DNA of 64,000 nt from Periplaneta americana (GCF_040183065.1 NC_091127.1:27798391-27862390), one strand, 5' to 3'; counted from the first letter of the stretch, positions 10,966 to 22,560 are shown. Numbers and translations: made by a program. Notes: generated by a model not told the origin, from the sequence alone.

Positions 10966-12100
10966 TAGAGAACCCGGAGGTTCATTGCCGCCCTCACAAA
11001 GACTGCCATCGGTCCCTATCTTGAGCAAGATTAATCCAGTCCCTACCATCATAACCCATCCCTCTCAAATCTATTTCAATATTATCTTCCCATCTACGTT
11101 TCGGCCTCCCCAAATGAATTTTTGCCTCTGGTCTCCCAACTAACACTCTATATGCATTTCTGGATTCACCCATACGTGATACATGCCCTGCCCATCTCAA
11201 ACATCTGGATTTAATCTTCCTAATTATGTCAGGTGAAGAACACAATGCGTGCTGTTCTGCGATGTGTAGCTTTCTCCATTCTCCTGTAACTTCATCCCTC
11301 TTAGCCCCAAATATTTTCCTAAACACCTTTTTCTCAAACACTGTTCACCTCTGTTCCTCTCTAAAAGTGAGAGTCCAAGCTTCACAACAATACAGAACAA
11401 CTTTCAATTTTTTTTAGGGCAGGCTGGATGACAAAAGCTTCTCAACCGAATAATGAGAATTTTCCATATTTATTCTGCTTTTAATTTTCTCCCGAGTGTA
11501 ATTTATATTTATTACTGTTGCTCCAAGATATTTGAATTTTTCCATTTATACAAAAAAAAAATTGAAATTGAAATTATGTTTTTTTAACGACGCTCGCAAC
11601 TACCGAGGTTATATCAGCGTCGCCGGTGTACCGGAATTTTGTCCCGTAGGAGTTCTTTTAAATGCTAGTAAATCTAGTGACATGAGCCTGTCGCATTTAA
11701 GCACATTTAAATGCCATCGGTCTGGGCCGAGATCGAATCTGTAACGTCGGGCACAGAAGGTTAGCGCTATAGGTACCAACTGCGCCACCTACGACTTTTT
11801 CACAAGATAAATTTCCAAATTTTATATTCCCGTTTCGTACTATATTCTTCACGAGACATGATCATGTTTTTTTTCTTCTCTCGAGATTTACTTCCAAACC
11901 TATCTCCTTACTTGCTTCAAGTAAAATTTCCGTGTTTTCCCTAATTGTTTGTGGATTTTCTCCTAATATATTCACGTCATCTGCATAAACAAGCAGCTGA
12001 TGTAACCCGTTCAATTTCAAAGTCTATTATCTTTGATTTTCCTACTGGCATATTCTAGAGCAAAGTTAAAAAAGTAAAGGTGATAATGCATCTCCTTGCT
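10966..12100 (-). pseudogene. RTE-like LINE, copy b, split by a SINE
   Basis: Minus strand. The 3' portion (10966-11552) encodes 'VLRKIFGAKRDEVTGEW', 'MGESRNAYRVLVGRPE' and 'GRPKRRWEDNIEIDLR' in the frame 10994-11341. The 5' portion (11808-12100) continues through 'ENPQTIREN', an intact-looking codon order H-Q-L-L-V-Y-A-D-D around 11975-12000, and '[10 protein letters not shown]'-like sequence near 12040-12095. The YADD box is the RT catalytic motif. Frameshifts are frequent and the (GTAA)n tail is missing, replaced by 'tttagagaacccgg'. Confidence 0.85.
11565..11807 (-). mobile_element. tRNA-derived SINE, family B, nested in LINE copy b
   Basis: Read on the minus strand it starts 'gtcgtaggtggcgcagttgg', has a B box like 'agattcgatctcgg', and ends in 'gcgagcgtcgttaaaaaaac'. 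It matches 36033-36265 throughout. It divides the LINE between 'gaatttttcca' and 'cacaagataaatttcc', so it inserted after the LINE did. No clean target duplication is visible. Confidence 0.85.
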
Positions 12101-12101
12101 T

Positions 12102-12425
12102 TAGCTCTTAAGGTCCCATATCGACTGGCTGCTAGCATTATGTCCACATGCCAAAAGAGAGGTGAACGATCATTCAACCAGAATGGAGTAATCGTGTGGT
12201 TAGCACGATGAGCCCCCCCAGCCGTTATAGCTGGCTTTCGTAACAGGATTTCGCCACCTATCATAGCTCCCCAAGTGCATCACGATGCTAGGTGGGTACC
12301 GGTCCCATACACTGGTCAAAATGTCATGAGAAAATTTCTTCTCCTCATGAGGACTCGAACCAGCGCGTATTCCGTAATGAGAGTCCTCAGCAGGATGCCT
12401 TAGACCGCGATACCATAGTACGGGA
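12102..12425 (-). mobile_element. long tRNA-derived SINE
   Basis: On the minus strand a degenerate tRNA head is followed by 'gctggttcgagtcctcatga', a B box with surrounding stem, near 12340-12365. The body runs '...gggtacccacctagcatcg' style and 'ggtggcgaaatcctgttac', ending 'gggaccttaagagct'. I recognise this as a widespread insect SINE body but cannot name it with certainty. Short frames on it (12055-12264, 12200-12484) are spurious. Confidence 0.75.
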
Positions 12426-12809
12426 CAATGAACATTTTGGTCATTCAAAATTCCGAGTTTGAACCAGCGAACAACGGATCCCAATTAGCTCTAAAACATA
12501 TGCACAACGTACAAAAGTCTTTCGTCATACGAGAGTTTTCAACTAACGACATTAGCAAGTAGGAAGGCTTTCGCAATTTTTCTTGCTTTGTGCATCCCTT
12601 CCCGCACCGGGAGTTGAACCCTAGTCGTCACGCGCTCCAATGCCCTCGGTACTTGTAGATGGCAGCTGATAGTCACGGCACGCGGACGATATCAGCTTGT
12701 GTATCAGTGTAGCCCGTCTTTCCAGGTTTGCCAACATAACTGTGTGTGTTGAATGCCCACAATTAATACATTTTTATTCGCTGCTACACTCTCAACAAGA
12801 TTATGCGAT
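12426..12809. other. mostly unassigned; possible SINE scrap
   Basis: The minus strand near 12600-12650 contains 'gggttcaactcccggtgcg', a B-box-like stretch without a recognisable A box. Otherwise nothing assigned. Confidence 0.35.
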
Positions 12810-13185
12810 TAATATTTGAGAAAAATTCGCTCCGGTGCCGGGGATAGAACCTGAGTCCTTGGTTCTACGTACCAAGCGCTCTGACCACTGAGCTACGCCG
12901 AATTCAATCCACAGCACCGGATCGAACTCTCCCCCTTCAACGTTCCCCCTCTATGGCCTGACTCCAAGTTAGGCATATATGTTGACGTATATGTCCAATG
13001 TCAACTGCCATTATACTAGGAGCGCACTCAGCTGAGTGACTTGTTTGGTCGGGAATCCGCAGTTAAGTGCACAGTAATCTGTACAGATATATGCACTGCT
13101 AGCTATGAGAATATTATAGATTTATTAATTTGTCCTACAGAATGATATCTGTAATATTGACAATTAATATTTGAGGAGAAAGATT
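12810..13185 (-). repeat. tRNA-bearing repeat, about 1.5 units
   Basis: Minus strand: tail sequence 'cctcaaatattaattgtc' (13150-13178), spacer, upstream block 'aacttggagtcaggcca' (12955-12972), tRNA-like head (12832-12901) and a short second tail (12812-12830). Because a tail precedes the head, the locus looks like part of a head-to-tail multimer. Head, upstream block and tail all match 325-545. Confidence 0.75.
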
Positions 13186-13310
13186 ATGCAAGTTTATGAA
13201 TCCTCCGATCAGGATAATGATGTAAGAATTGTGTGCCAAACTTTAAGTGTTCTTTCTAAACTATCATTATTTGAAGTATTTAAAATATTTTTGAAGTTTC
13301 TTATTCCTTA

Positions 13311-13549
13311 TTTCAAAAAGCTTTATCAACTGCTAAGGTTATCTAGCATCTGAATGAGATGAACGTGATAATGTCAGCGAAATGAGTCTATGGTCCAGCG
13401 CCGAAAATTATCCAGCATTTGCTCTTAATGAGTTGAGGGAAAACCATGAAAAAACCCCTATCAGGTAAATTGTCCCAACAAAAATCTGAACCCGGGCCCG
13501 CTAGTTCCACGGTCAGACATGCTAACTTTAACTCCACAACGGTGGACAT
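13311..13549 (-). mobile_element. SINE family A, old and diverged
   Basis: Minus strand shows 'gtccaccgttgtggagttaa', a weak B box ('gggttcagatttttg' region) and the body 'taccatagactcatttcgct', with about 20% differences by eye from the 10533 copy. Poorly kept A and B boxes imply age. Confidence 0.7.
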
Positions 13550-14714
13550 AACGTTATTTTAACGGTAAACTTGTGTCAAGATCAGTCCTTCTGCTTGTAG
13601 ATTAGGTAGGGTTTTTGGTTCGTAAACCTCGCGTGAATTAAAAAAAGGACACTATCGTTCTGTTTTGAATCATCATCATCATCATCATCATCATCTCACT
13701 TTAGTCCCCTTTTCTCTGTTCAATTAATCGCAATAATGAAGAATCACAAAAAAGAGACAGGACAGAGAAAATATGCTGCAAGTACATTGCATCTCTTAAA
13801 AATTGCACCACTAACGGGAAATCCCAACATCCAAAGCAGTCAGACGTCTCTAGACTGGCAGTAACAACATTCATAATACCCCTAGTGCCCCATACTTGTT
13901 CATGTACTAAAAATATAGACTGGTATTCGAAGAATTCCGTCTTAAGAGGTGGGAATAAATAGTAATGTGTCACTGAAGAGTCACGGCTTTTAAACCCATG
14001 ACGTAATTCGTATGAGTGCGTAGTCAGAGCTGTCTGCTTTTGAATTTTATTTTAAATATCTCGGTGTACATTTCATGTCGCTTACAAAGGAATGAATTTG
14101 TTAAATCTGAAGTTGCCATGACATTATGGCAATTAGAAAACATTACACTGTCATGTTTTGGCCATGAAAATATTTACTACGTTTTCAATTTGAATACGTT
14201 TACCGTACTGAAACTTCCAAGAAAACGGGAATTCAAAACGATCTGAGTCTCAAGATTGATACACCTAAAAAGTGGGATGGGATCATATTCAATACGGATT
14301 AAATTGCTTGAAAACGGGTATCATATTCAAAACGATCTCAATACGTTAAGTGCGTGAATGATCGTCATTTGTTTGATGTGTTATCTATTTTACCAAGAGA
14401 AAGAGAGCAGTTTTGTATGCTGAAAAGTCGTGTTATAATATTTTGTATTTTCCTGAAAGCCATTATTACCTTCATTAACAGCCAGAATATTACGTTTCCG
14501 TGTACCTCATTAAGAAAACTCAACACTATTTAAAGCTAAGGTCTACAGGTTGACGAACATGCTAACATGTAGGTGACATGTTAATCAACATATTGCATGA
14601 AAACAGAGATCAGGGGAATCGTATTCAGTACGGTACACGTGTTCAAATCGATTTGAATATCTACTCTATGAAAACGTAGTAATTGAAATATACAAGGAAA
14701 ATAATACAGTAATT
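13550..14714. other. unassigned sequence with (ATC)n
   Basis: (ATC)n at about 13668-13695. The 90-codon minus frame 13701-13973 and 76-codon plus frame 14016-14246 are unrecognised. A local phrase 'tattcaaaacgatctcaata' recurs with changes at 14233 and 14310. Confidence 0.4.
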
Positions 14715-14715
14715 T

Positions 14716-15545
14716 ACTTACTTACTTACAAATGGCTTTCAGAGAACCTGGAAGTTCATTGCCGCACTCACATAAGCCCACCATCAGTCCCTATCCTGTG
14801 TAAGATTAATCCAGTCTCTATCATCATATCCCACCTCTCTCAAATACATTTTAATATTATCCTCCCATCTACGTCTCGGCCTCCCCAAAGATCTTTTTCC
14901 CTGCAGCCTCCCAACTAACACTCTATATGCATTTCTGGATTCGCCCATACGTGCTACATGCTCTGTCCATTTCAAACGTCTGGATTTAATGTTCCTAATT
15001 ATGTCAGGTGAAGAATACAATGTGTGCAGTTCTGCGTTGTGTAACTTTCTCCATTCTCCTGTAACTTCATTCCTCTTAGCCCCAAATATTTTCCTAAGAA
15101 CCTTATTCTCAAACACCCTTAATCTCTGTTCCTCTCTCAAAGTGAAAGTCCAAGTTTCACAACTATACAAAACAACCGGTAATATAACTGTTTTATAAAT
15201 TCTAACTTTCAGATTTTTTGACAGCAGACTAGATGATGAAAGCTTCTCAACCGAACAATAACAGGCATTTCCCATATCTATTCTGCGTTTAATTTCCTCC
15301 CGAGTGCTATTTATATTTGTTACTGTTGCTCCAAGGTATTTGAATTTTTCCACATCTTCGAAGGACAAATCTCCAGTTTTTATATTTCCAATTCGTACAA
15401 TATTCTGGTCACGAGACAGCATATACTTTGCCTTTTCGGGATTTACTTTCAAACCTATCACTTTACTTGCTTCAAGTAAAATTTCTGTGTTTTCCCTAAT
15501 AGTCTGCGGATTCTCTCCTAACATATTCACGTCATCCGCATAGTT
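14716..15545 (-). pseudogene. RTE-like LINE, copy c, with YADD motif in a 286-codon frame
   Basis: Open minus frame 14784-15644. Residues 35-38 are YADD (RT catalytic box), followed by '[13 protein letters not shown]', 'YLGATVTN', 'SCETWTFTLREEQRLRVFEN', 'VLRKIFGAKRNEV', 'HVARMGESRNAYRVLVGR' and 'GRPRRRWEDNIKM'. LINE homology begins at the Tyr of YADD (about 15542). The first 34 residues come from unrelated flanking DNA, so the element is 5'-truncated inside the RT domain and the upstream frame is accidental. The 3' end is 'aaagccatttgtaagtaagt' on the minus strand. It lacks RT motifs A and B and any endonuclease, so it cannot act by itself. Confidence 0.9.
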
Positions 15546-15958
15546 ATTATCAAAAAAATTAAGAGCTTCTTTTGCGAAACCGATAAATTCTTTTGATGCA
15601 AAACTGGCCAATGCTCTGCGAAGAAAATGATCTAGTTTCAACATTTTATCAATAATACATATTTAAATGACTTTTTCCTTCATGCTTTTTGTGGAATTTC
15701 AGCTACTTGAACGCAGTATTTGTATTTTTTGACTGAAGTCGAAAACCAGTAGAACCGGTACGGTAGTGTGTGGGGGGAGATGGCAAACTGAAGTCTCGCC
15801 CAAAAATGGGTCGCATCTTTAAAAATTTTTGGAATCACTGCTTCAGACGTTACATGTTGGTATGGATTGTATTAAAATAACGCACTTCCTGTTTGGGACC
15901 TCCCCTTGGGAGACGTAACACTGATTCATATTAGGACCTATACTTCCCAACTATCGAG
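15546..15958. other. unassigned sequence
   Basis: No recognised element. A frame from the flank (15548-15644 minus) fuses by chance with LINE copy c. Confidence 0.4.
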
Positions 15959-15959
15959 G

Positions 15960-16612
15960 ATTCCACGTTAGGAAATAGTAATATGCGTTACAAGAGCGAT
16001 ATGTTGAAGTTTTCATGTTCGAGGAAAAGTTTGAAAAAGCGAAACGTAGTTGTGCGAAGATCGTTTATTACATACCTGAAAGAGGAATTTCTAATTAGTT
16101 GCAATGAAATCTCCATCTTGGTTTCTCTTCAATGACGGCAAATTTGCAAAACAAAAATATCTATCTTCAACATTGTTGCTTTAAAAGGTTTTCTGTGTTT
16201 ACTATACTCCAGCAGGCCGTGATATATGTCTGTCTTCCCCCCCCCCCCAGTTTATGATGAGTCTGGAATTTTGTTGATTTTTTCACGGCTTCCTTAATGT
16301 TACTTGCATCACGAATGCAGTAACTTTAGTGGAGTTGTAGAGTTTGCTTAATTTTTGTAAATATTTAAAAACGATAATTAACAGTGCAATTTAGGTGAAA
16401 TTGCGGTGGTAAGTTTCCAATTTATAATTATTACTATATTGAACGTCTCTAAAAATAATATGTTAAAAGCCTAAAGCAGTAAAATCAATATGTCACTTAA
16501 GCGGTAAGAAGAGGGAAATTGTTATGAGTGTTAGGTTGGGAATACTGAATGTGGAATTTTAGACTTTCCACGGATTGGTTTTGTGCGGAAACCAAGCAAA
16601 TATGCACGATCT
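15960..16612. repeat. interspersed 0.65-kb repeat, copy 1
   Basis: Near-identical by eye to 29946-30625, same orientation. Shared landmarks: 'taatatgcgttacaagagc', 'gaaaaagcgaaacgtagttg', a poly-C run (16238-16248), 'aactttagtggagttgtaga' and 'gcggtaagaagaggg'. This copy lacks a 63-bp stretch found after 'cgtagttg' in copy 2 and has about 45 bp of its own near 16160-16205. Probably a transposon part. Class unknown. Confidence 0.85.
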
Positions 16613-17110
16613 CGCACAAAAGCATTGGTTTTATGGGCCTTGCCTAATACATTGTACACGCTATGTGGTAGGTAGACGTTTTCATGGCAACTGATCATTT
16701 GATTGAATAGCCTCATAATATTATCAGTGCTTTTTTCTTAAAGTGAAATCCTCTATAACAACTTACAAATCGCGCAGTCGGTTTGCTAACCATGTGACGT
16801 CACAGTTCACGAACTCGATGACAAATGAAGTCTGGAGCCTCTTAATTGTGGGAAAGTGCGAATTTATGTCGTGTGATAGACTACCTTCCTACACGCAGAC
16901 CTCCTGCAATTGATTAACCGTGGCTGATGTCCCAGACACACTTTCCTTTCATCTACGAATGGATGACTCGTTGATACAGCTGTAACTGCTAATTCTTCAT
17001 GAAATGCATCCTTTTAATTAGCCTACATGTAAAACTTACTACTCAGAGATGATTAAAGGTATGTTAACAATGGAACAATAGTAAAATAAAAGCATTATAA
17101 CTATTAGAAT
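16613..17110. other. unassigned sequence
   Basis: Contains a perfect TGACGTCA palindrome at about 16796, a CRE-like octamer with no gene nearby. Nothing else recognised. Confidence 0.4.
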
Positions 17111-17111
17111 G

Positions 17112-17300
17112 TTCTGGTTATCGTGGTTGCCTCTGGTCCCAAGTATCATGAGTTCAAACCCGGCCGGGAACACGTATGTTTCAGGGCCGATTAAAATATC
17201 TTTAGAATGGCTTCCTTCGGAAGAAAGGTACGAGTAAAATTGAAAACTCGTATCGTAGATTCAGGGCAAGTACTTTTACAGGTAAAATTACAGCCCAAAT
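17112..17300 (+). mobile_element. SINE fragment
   Basis: 'gagttcaaacccggccggg' is B-box-like and is followed by a body with 'aatggcttccttcggaag'. The A box is weak. Resembles a tRNA-derived SINE distinct from family A. Boundaries uncertain. Confidence 0.45.
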
Positions 17301-17461
17301 GTTATTCGCCTCTGCAAGAAGAATAGTTGTTTTGCAGGAAAAAATATCTGCGCCACATCTCGATTAAGAATGCAGATATTCGAGAGATCGCAATGGCCTC
17401 TGAAGGATAAAGCAGGAAAATGGATACCAAAATAGAGACAACTTCATAGCCCGCAATCTTA

Positions 17462-17621
17462 CCTTATGGTTGGGGAAAACCTCGGAAAAACCCCAACCAG
17501 GTAATCAGATCAAAGGGGGTGAAATGATGGTCTATGGGGAGTCCTCGGCCTCACTTCATTTCACCCTCTTTGATCTATTTACCTGGTTGGGTTTTTTTCC
17601 GAGGTTTTCCCCAACCATAGG
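17462..17621. repeat. 66-bp inverted repeat made of SINE body
   Basis: Left arm 17462-17527 ('ggttggggaaaacctcgg' onward) and right arm 17556-17621 ('ttcaccctctttgatc' to 'ccccaaccatagg') are close reverse complements separated by 28 bp. Both derive from the body of SINE family C (compare 40480-40530). It would form a strong hairpin. Origin by fold-back insertion or two opposed truncated SINEs is inferred. Confidence 0.85.
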
Positions 17622-17689
17622 CTAAGGCAAATGCCAGGTAATCTTTTGGCGAATCCTCGGGCCTCACGTCATCTCACTACATCTCACCA

Positions 17690-17830
17690 AAATATTGTAA
17701 AAAATTGTAGAAAATTGTAAAATTGTAAAAATTGTAATTGTAATCTTGTAAAATTTTGACTTGTTCCACATCTTAAAGCTTCATGCTAATGTAAGATCTA
17801 TGGAATATAATAAATGAAATGAAATGAAAA
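17690..17830 (+). mobile_element. LINE 3' end with (ATGAA)n tail
   Basis: 'attgtaaaattttgac', then 'aagatctatggaatataata' and repeated ATGAA units look like the 3' terminus of a Jockey/CR1-like LINE common in insects. The upstream coding part is absent. Confidence 0.5.
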
Positions 17831-17884
17831 AATAAGGTGTTTGAAAATGACAAGGACACATTTATACAAGGTGCAATCAATATA

Positions 17885-18861
17885 CAGGGACATCACTTTA
17901 TTTTTACCAACATTTTTAACATTAACCTGGCTATACTCGGAAACACTGTTGCCCCCTTTCATTACAAGAGTTTGATGTTACTAGTGCAATATGTAAACAA
18001 ATCATTTTACTAGGTATAGGAGGAGAGAAAATTAGTGTATCCATTTATGTTGTAGGGAAATACGATATTACGATTTTCAGTTTGATCATCACTTTTACGG
18101 AATTTATCAAAATACAGTAAAGTAGTAACATTTTTTTTTTTCAAAAACTCAACTTTTCAGGCGGCTATGTTCGTTATGTAATGTCTACTTTATTTAGCAT
18201 ATTAATTAATGGTGTTAACATACAATATAGAGAGTGCATTTAAATTGAGGGGTCATAAGTAAAGGGCTGTAAGTGCACTTAAGTTACTTTTGAGAAAATG
18301 GGGTTTAAATATTTAAGCTTTCGTAAAATCGGTGAAATTTTTATTTAAATTTTAATGTGTGATGCGATTAAAATATCCCTTTGCCACTAAAATTTTAGAT
18401 ACTTTTGCTTACACTGGATGCACTTAACTCATGTTATTACAAATGTCACTAGCATTCCTTTGCTTCTAGCCACTTCAATTCAAAAAAAGCTAATCTGAAT
18501 TTTTAAACAAGTTGCTGAAAATGGTTGCCGTTCATTACAATGCAGGCTTCAATTCAGTACGCATATTATTAAAAACATTTTGAAGCATATTCTCTGAAAT
18601 TGAATTTATCGTTTCTTGAATATAATTTTTAGTACGATATTATTAATATAGGTTCTTTCCTCTATAGAAAACGCACCATATTTATGAAACACACTATACC
18701 CTGCAGTGTTTACTTCACTGCTTTAAGACTTCGAATGCAACAGCGGCCGTAAGTTTGTGTGTCTGACGGGAGCAAGGACATTAGTGAAGGGGTGAGAGTG
18801 AAGTACATTCAGAAATGCAGGTACAATAAAAATGCAAGTAAAAATAAAATGATGTCCCTGT
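17885..18861 (-). mobile_element. mariner-like non-autonomous DNA transposon, copy 2
   Basis: TA at 17883-17884 and 18862-18863 flank inverted ends CAGGGACATCACTTTATTTT and, from the right, CAGGGACATCATTTTATTTT. The right interior, reversed, reads like the left interior of copy 1 (1612-2738), so the two copies lie in opposite orientation. 977 bp, no transposase frame. The 101-codon frame 18759-19064 straddles the end and is not credible. Confidence 0.85.
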
Positions 18862-18863
18862 AT

Positions 18864-19528
18864 TTCCGAACAGCACTTCTATTTATTGTATCGTTAAACA
18901 TATACGCGTGTGTCATTGAAGATCATTGTTTCCATGTCAGTTTAGTTTATCTATCAAACAGCGTCAGATTGTCTTTAAGAACACTGGCTTCTAGGATTTT
19001 GAGCAAAATATCAAGGACCTATTACGATTTTTCCTGGATCTCTCCATATACGCCTTATGGCTAGTATTCTTCTCTGCCTTGAAAGTAATGTATTTAGTAT
19101 AGACTTCAGGAGTTTACCTGGTTCTAGACAACTCTCCATTTCCTGTGTCCTGTGTGTTGCCTACATTCAGGGAAGTCCGGAAACTTATTGATTGTCCCTT
19201 GTATGTCCACTAAAAATACCAGAACCTCTACAGAATCACAGAAAGACCAACTTTGTGATAAGACTATGTCAGCTAACGGACTGAGAAGAGGAGGTAGGGA
19301 CCTGAAAGCGTTATATTCTGATGAAAACTTACATACTTGTAGAATTTCAAGTTAAAGACAAAGGTCAGCCATAAAAAAACTATAAGACACTACTCTTACT
19401 TTGCAGTAAATTAAGACAGACGATTGTCTGAGTGAATAACGGAGCACTTTTTTTTTGTTTCATTTTACTTGTTTATTTTCTTTTGTGTTAAAAATTATTG
19501 TAGTATAACCGTATACATTTGCAATATA
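18864..19528. other. unassigned, with a short dispersed repeat
   Basis: 19138-19205 ('ttgcctacattcagg', 'agtccggaaac', 'ttgattgtccctt') matches the reverse complement of 27565-27630. The rest is unassigned. Confidence 0.5.
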
Positions 19529-19529
19529 T

Positions 19530-19788
19530 TTTTTTATTTTAGTAGGTTATTTTACGACGCTTTATCAACAGCTTTGGTTATTTAGCGTCTGAATGAGTTG
19601 AAGGTGATAATGCCGGTGAAATGAGTCCGGAGTCCAACACCGTAAGTTACCCAGCATTTGCTCGTATTGGGTTGAGGGAAAACCCCGGAAAAAACCTCAA
19701 GCAGGTAACTTGTCCCAACCGGGAATCGAACCCTGAATTCGCGGCTAGACGTGCTAACCGTTGCTCCACAGGCGTGGACCATTTCCAA
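19530..19788 (-). mobile_element. SINE family A
   Basis: Minus-strand copy with head 'gtccacgcctgtggagcaac', B box near 19720 and a T-rich run at the plus-strand left edge (A-tail). A possible 12-bp target duplication with one mismatch (catttgcaatat/catttccaatat) brackets it. Confidence 0.9.
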
Positions 19789-19789
19789 T

Positions 19790-20212
19790 ATTTCCTTAAG
19801 TTTAATATATTTTAGACATAGGCCTATTTCTTGCGTATACGAACATACGATTGTAATGGAATAACATATTTGAAGAAGTGTTGAAACATTATATGGAAAA
19901 ACTAATAAAAGTGTACCAATGCAATGGTAATGCATATTCATTCAATTAAACGCATTTACAGGTCGCGATCTTCCTTTGTAAGATAAGTTTGGGGCCTTTA
20001 ATTAGTGATGATGAAAATGAATATGAAAGAAGGAGCTATGTTGTGGTTATTTTAAAGTGATATCCCACCACAAGATAGAGTTATAGGATTTATTGGAGCA
20101 TATGGATCCATTAGTCATATCCATTCATTATGAATCCATTATTTTCCTACAAGAAGTCCACCGAAAAACAAAACATCTATATTTGAAAGGGGTTTCATTA
20201 TTAAGATCTAGT
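19790..20212. other. unassigned sequence
   Basis: Nothing recognised. Short frames only. Confidence 0.4.
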
Positions 20213-20440
20213 CACCGGCGTAGCTCAGGCGGTATCGCGTTTGTCTGCTCATCTGGAGTTGCGCTCGGGCGTGGGTTCGATTCCCGCTTGAGTTGATTAC
20301 ATGGTTGGCTTTTTCAGAGGTTTGCCCAACCGTAAGGCGAATGTAGGGTAGTCTATGGCAAATTATCGGTCTCATCTCACCAGATACCTTCTCAATAAAG
20401 TATTTTATCACCAAGTATCTGATCAGCAACTATAGGTCAA
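20213..20440 (+). mobile_element. tRNA-derived SINE, family C
   Basis: Head 'ccggcgtagctcaggcggta' with A box, and B box 'gggttcgattcccgc'. The body is 'tggttggctttttcagagg' and 'cccaaccgtaaggcgaatg', and the end is near 'gtcaataaataacgtc'. Same family as 25017-25190 and 40354-40617 but more diverged at the 3' part. Confidence 0.85.
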
Positions 20441-21000
20441 TAAATAACGTCTTCTGATGTGAGACAAGAAATTACATTTCCTATGTCAACCACGTGATAA
20501 TGTCATAATTTCTGATTCCTTGTCACTTGTAGCGTAAAACAAGACTGCGGACATATGACGTCATCACGCCCACTTTTCCCTTGCACTGTCCATCATTTCG
20601 CCTCCAGACGGCGCTGATCAATATCGTCCAGACAGAATTGTTCTCCAGGTGGAGCAGTGACGTAGCTGTCGTCTTGATGAGATAACCTATGACCCTACAT
20701 CCCTATTGTGATTACTGTGCACGAATAATTAATACTTCGAAGGGTGTAATTATGTGTATACATCCCAGAAAAAGAGGAAACACATTGGAGATTTTCTAGG
20801 TTACGAAGCGGTATTTTGAAAAAAATTAACAATAAATTTCACAAGATAGAAAGTAAAATTAACAATAAATTTCACAAGATAGAAAGTAATATCACTTGTC
20901 ATTAATAAATGGCTTATATTCTCATTTCTGCACAGACATACTTAGGGAAAGAAACATGACGTCTCGAAGGTAACATGCATTAAGGGGAAATTGTACTTCC
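20441..21000. other. unassigned sequence
   Basis: Holds CACGTG near 20490 and TGACGTCA near 20559. These are consensus-like sites without a gene beside them. A 40-bp phrase 'aaaattaacaataaatttcacaagatagaaagtaa' is tandemly doubled at about 20822-20890. Confidence 0.5.
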
Positions 21001-21610
21001 CTATCTTACAATGTTAAATTCCTCAATTTTGGGCGCACTTTTCTCAGAAGTTATAAAAGATACAAATGTAGAAGAAATAGGGCATATGTAACATACCTTT
21101 ATGTATACAACCGGTTAAATAAATTTAATATTCCACTAAACGGTTGGCGAAAAAAAAAATCACAGATAACATTTTTTGCACTAAGAATTACTACAAATTA
21201 TTTTTTATTTTTGCTGAAGATAGAAATAATCTTAATTTCTTAACCTACCGTGTAAACTACTATCACATTGATATTGTATATTAATTTCAGCCTTTTGGAT
21301 ACAATACTTTCTGAGAAAAGTGCACCAATGTCACAAAAAATAAGGGAGTGCAGAAAAATGGTGTCAAAGTTTCCATATCATGAAATGTTAAATTTCTCAA
21401 TTTTGGGAGCACTTTTCTCAGAAGTGGTAAAAGATACAAATGTAGAAAAAATAGGACATAATACGTAACATATTTTTATGTACACAATCGGCTAAATAAA
21501 TTTAAAATTCCAATGAGCGGTTGCAAAAAAAAAATAAAATAAAAATAAAAATAAAAATTTCATTGATGACATTTTACATTAAGAATTACTACAATATTTT
21601 TGCTGAGGGT
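21001..21610. repeat. direct duplication, about 377 bp apart
   Basis: 21005-21230 and 21382-21610 share 'gttaaattcctcaattttgg' (variants), 'gcacttttctcagaagt' and 'taagaattactacaa'. The inverse phrase 'ttctgagaaaagtgcacc' stands between them at 21310. Possibly two ends of one element or a tandem pair. Confidence 0.75.
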
Positions 21611-22042
21611 AGGGCTAAACCTGACAATTAGAATAAATAAAATCATATCACCATTTTACACAAATTAAACTACAGAAAAACGATAAAACCCAAAATTTCA
21701 TTATTTTTTTCAAAATTCGGTGTACACACTCCCATTAATATTTTTATATCATTGGTCAGTTTAACAACACTTAATAACTTTTCTTATTAAAATCTTGAAG
21801 GTAGTTGATTTAAAATAATATATTGCTATTTGCTCCTCTGTAATTTTCATTTGTACACTGTATATTTTATTCATACTATCTGTAGACCTATTTATTATTT
21901 TTTTATTTTGTATTTTTAATTTATATTTATAAGTGTATTTATCTTTTTTAACTTTTCATATCCATTTATACCAGTATATTGCATGTATATCTGAATTGAT
22001 ATCTTTTTTATGTTCTTTATTTCCCATTTGTTTATGTTATAA
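21611..22042. other. unassigned AT-rich sequence
   Basis: Very AT-rich and rich in 'ttttatttt'. No structure recognised. Confidence 0.4.
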
Positions 22043-22185
22043 GTAGAGACGAGAATTTCATGCACTATAAAATCTCAAAATATGCATGCATTCATGCACT
22101 ATGAAACTATGAAACATGCACGATCAAGCGAAAAATACATTAAAATATGCACTTTCATTTTTGTTCCAAATGTCCTATTTAATTT

Positions 22186-22228
<43 letters not shown>

Positions 22229-22560
22229 CCCCCCCCACAGTTAACAACTAACAACATTTCTAAATTAGTTTCTGTTGGGTTCCTGCGCTTGTCAATCAAT
22301 ATGTTTTTGTAGGCAGAGAATGACCTCTCAACATCGCAAGAAGTTATGAGTGCAAACTTGAATGAACATATTTGTGAAAGTGTCAGGTCAAATTCTTCAT
22401 TCAAGTTTTCGCCACAAATAATCTTCTTCACTGAACAAAAGAATCCGCAGTCCGGGTTTGCATTTATGACCCTGTCCAGTTTGTTTTTCGCCGCTAAACC
22501 CACTTCCCCACGGGCATAATTGAGGGATCTATAGAACTGTTTGCAGATTCTTTCCTTTTT
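22043..22560 (-). pseudogene. hAT transposase C-terminus with element end
   Basis: Minus frame 22099-22503. Residues 50-70 ('FALITSCDVERSFSAYKNIL') match the hAT dimerisation motif, which usually reads like VERSFS.YK.IL. The reading frame can be carried upstream past its first Met (to about 22555, '...RSLNYARGEVGLAAKN'). After 'VVNC' a run of G and about 35 A (plus strand T/C run 22187-22238) breaks the gene. The sequence 'tagagacgagaatttcatgc' at 22045 is a plausible hAT terminus. No N-terminal BED or catalytic core is seen here. Decayed. Confidence 0.75.

Noticed and set aside
16790-16805. CRE-like TGACGTCA as a promoter element (also near 20559)
   Set aside because: No gene start, TATA or initiator context nearby. 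An octamer alone is expected by chance at this scale.
22187-22238. poly-A tail of a processed pseudogene
   Set aside because: The A-run lies between hAT coding sequence and the element's own terminus, so internal expansion is more likely than a retroposed mRNA tail.
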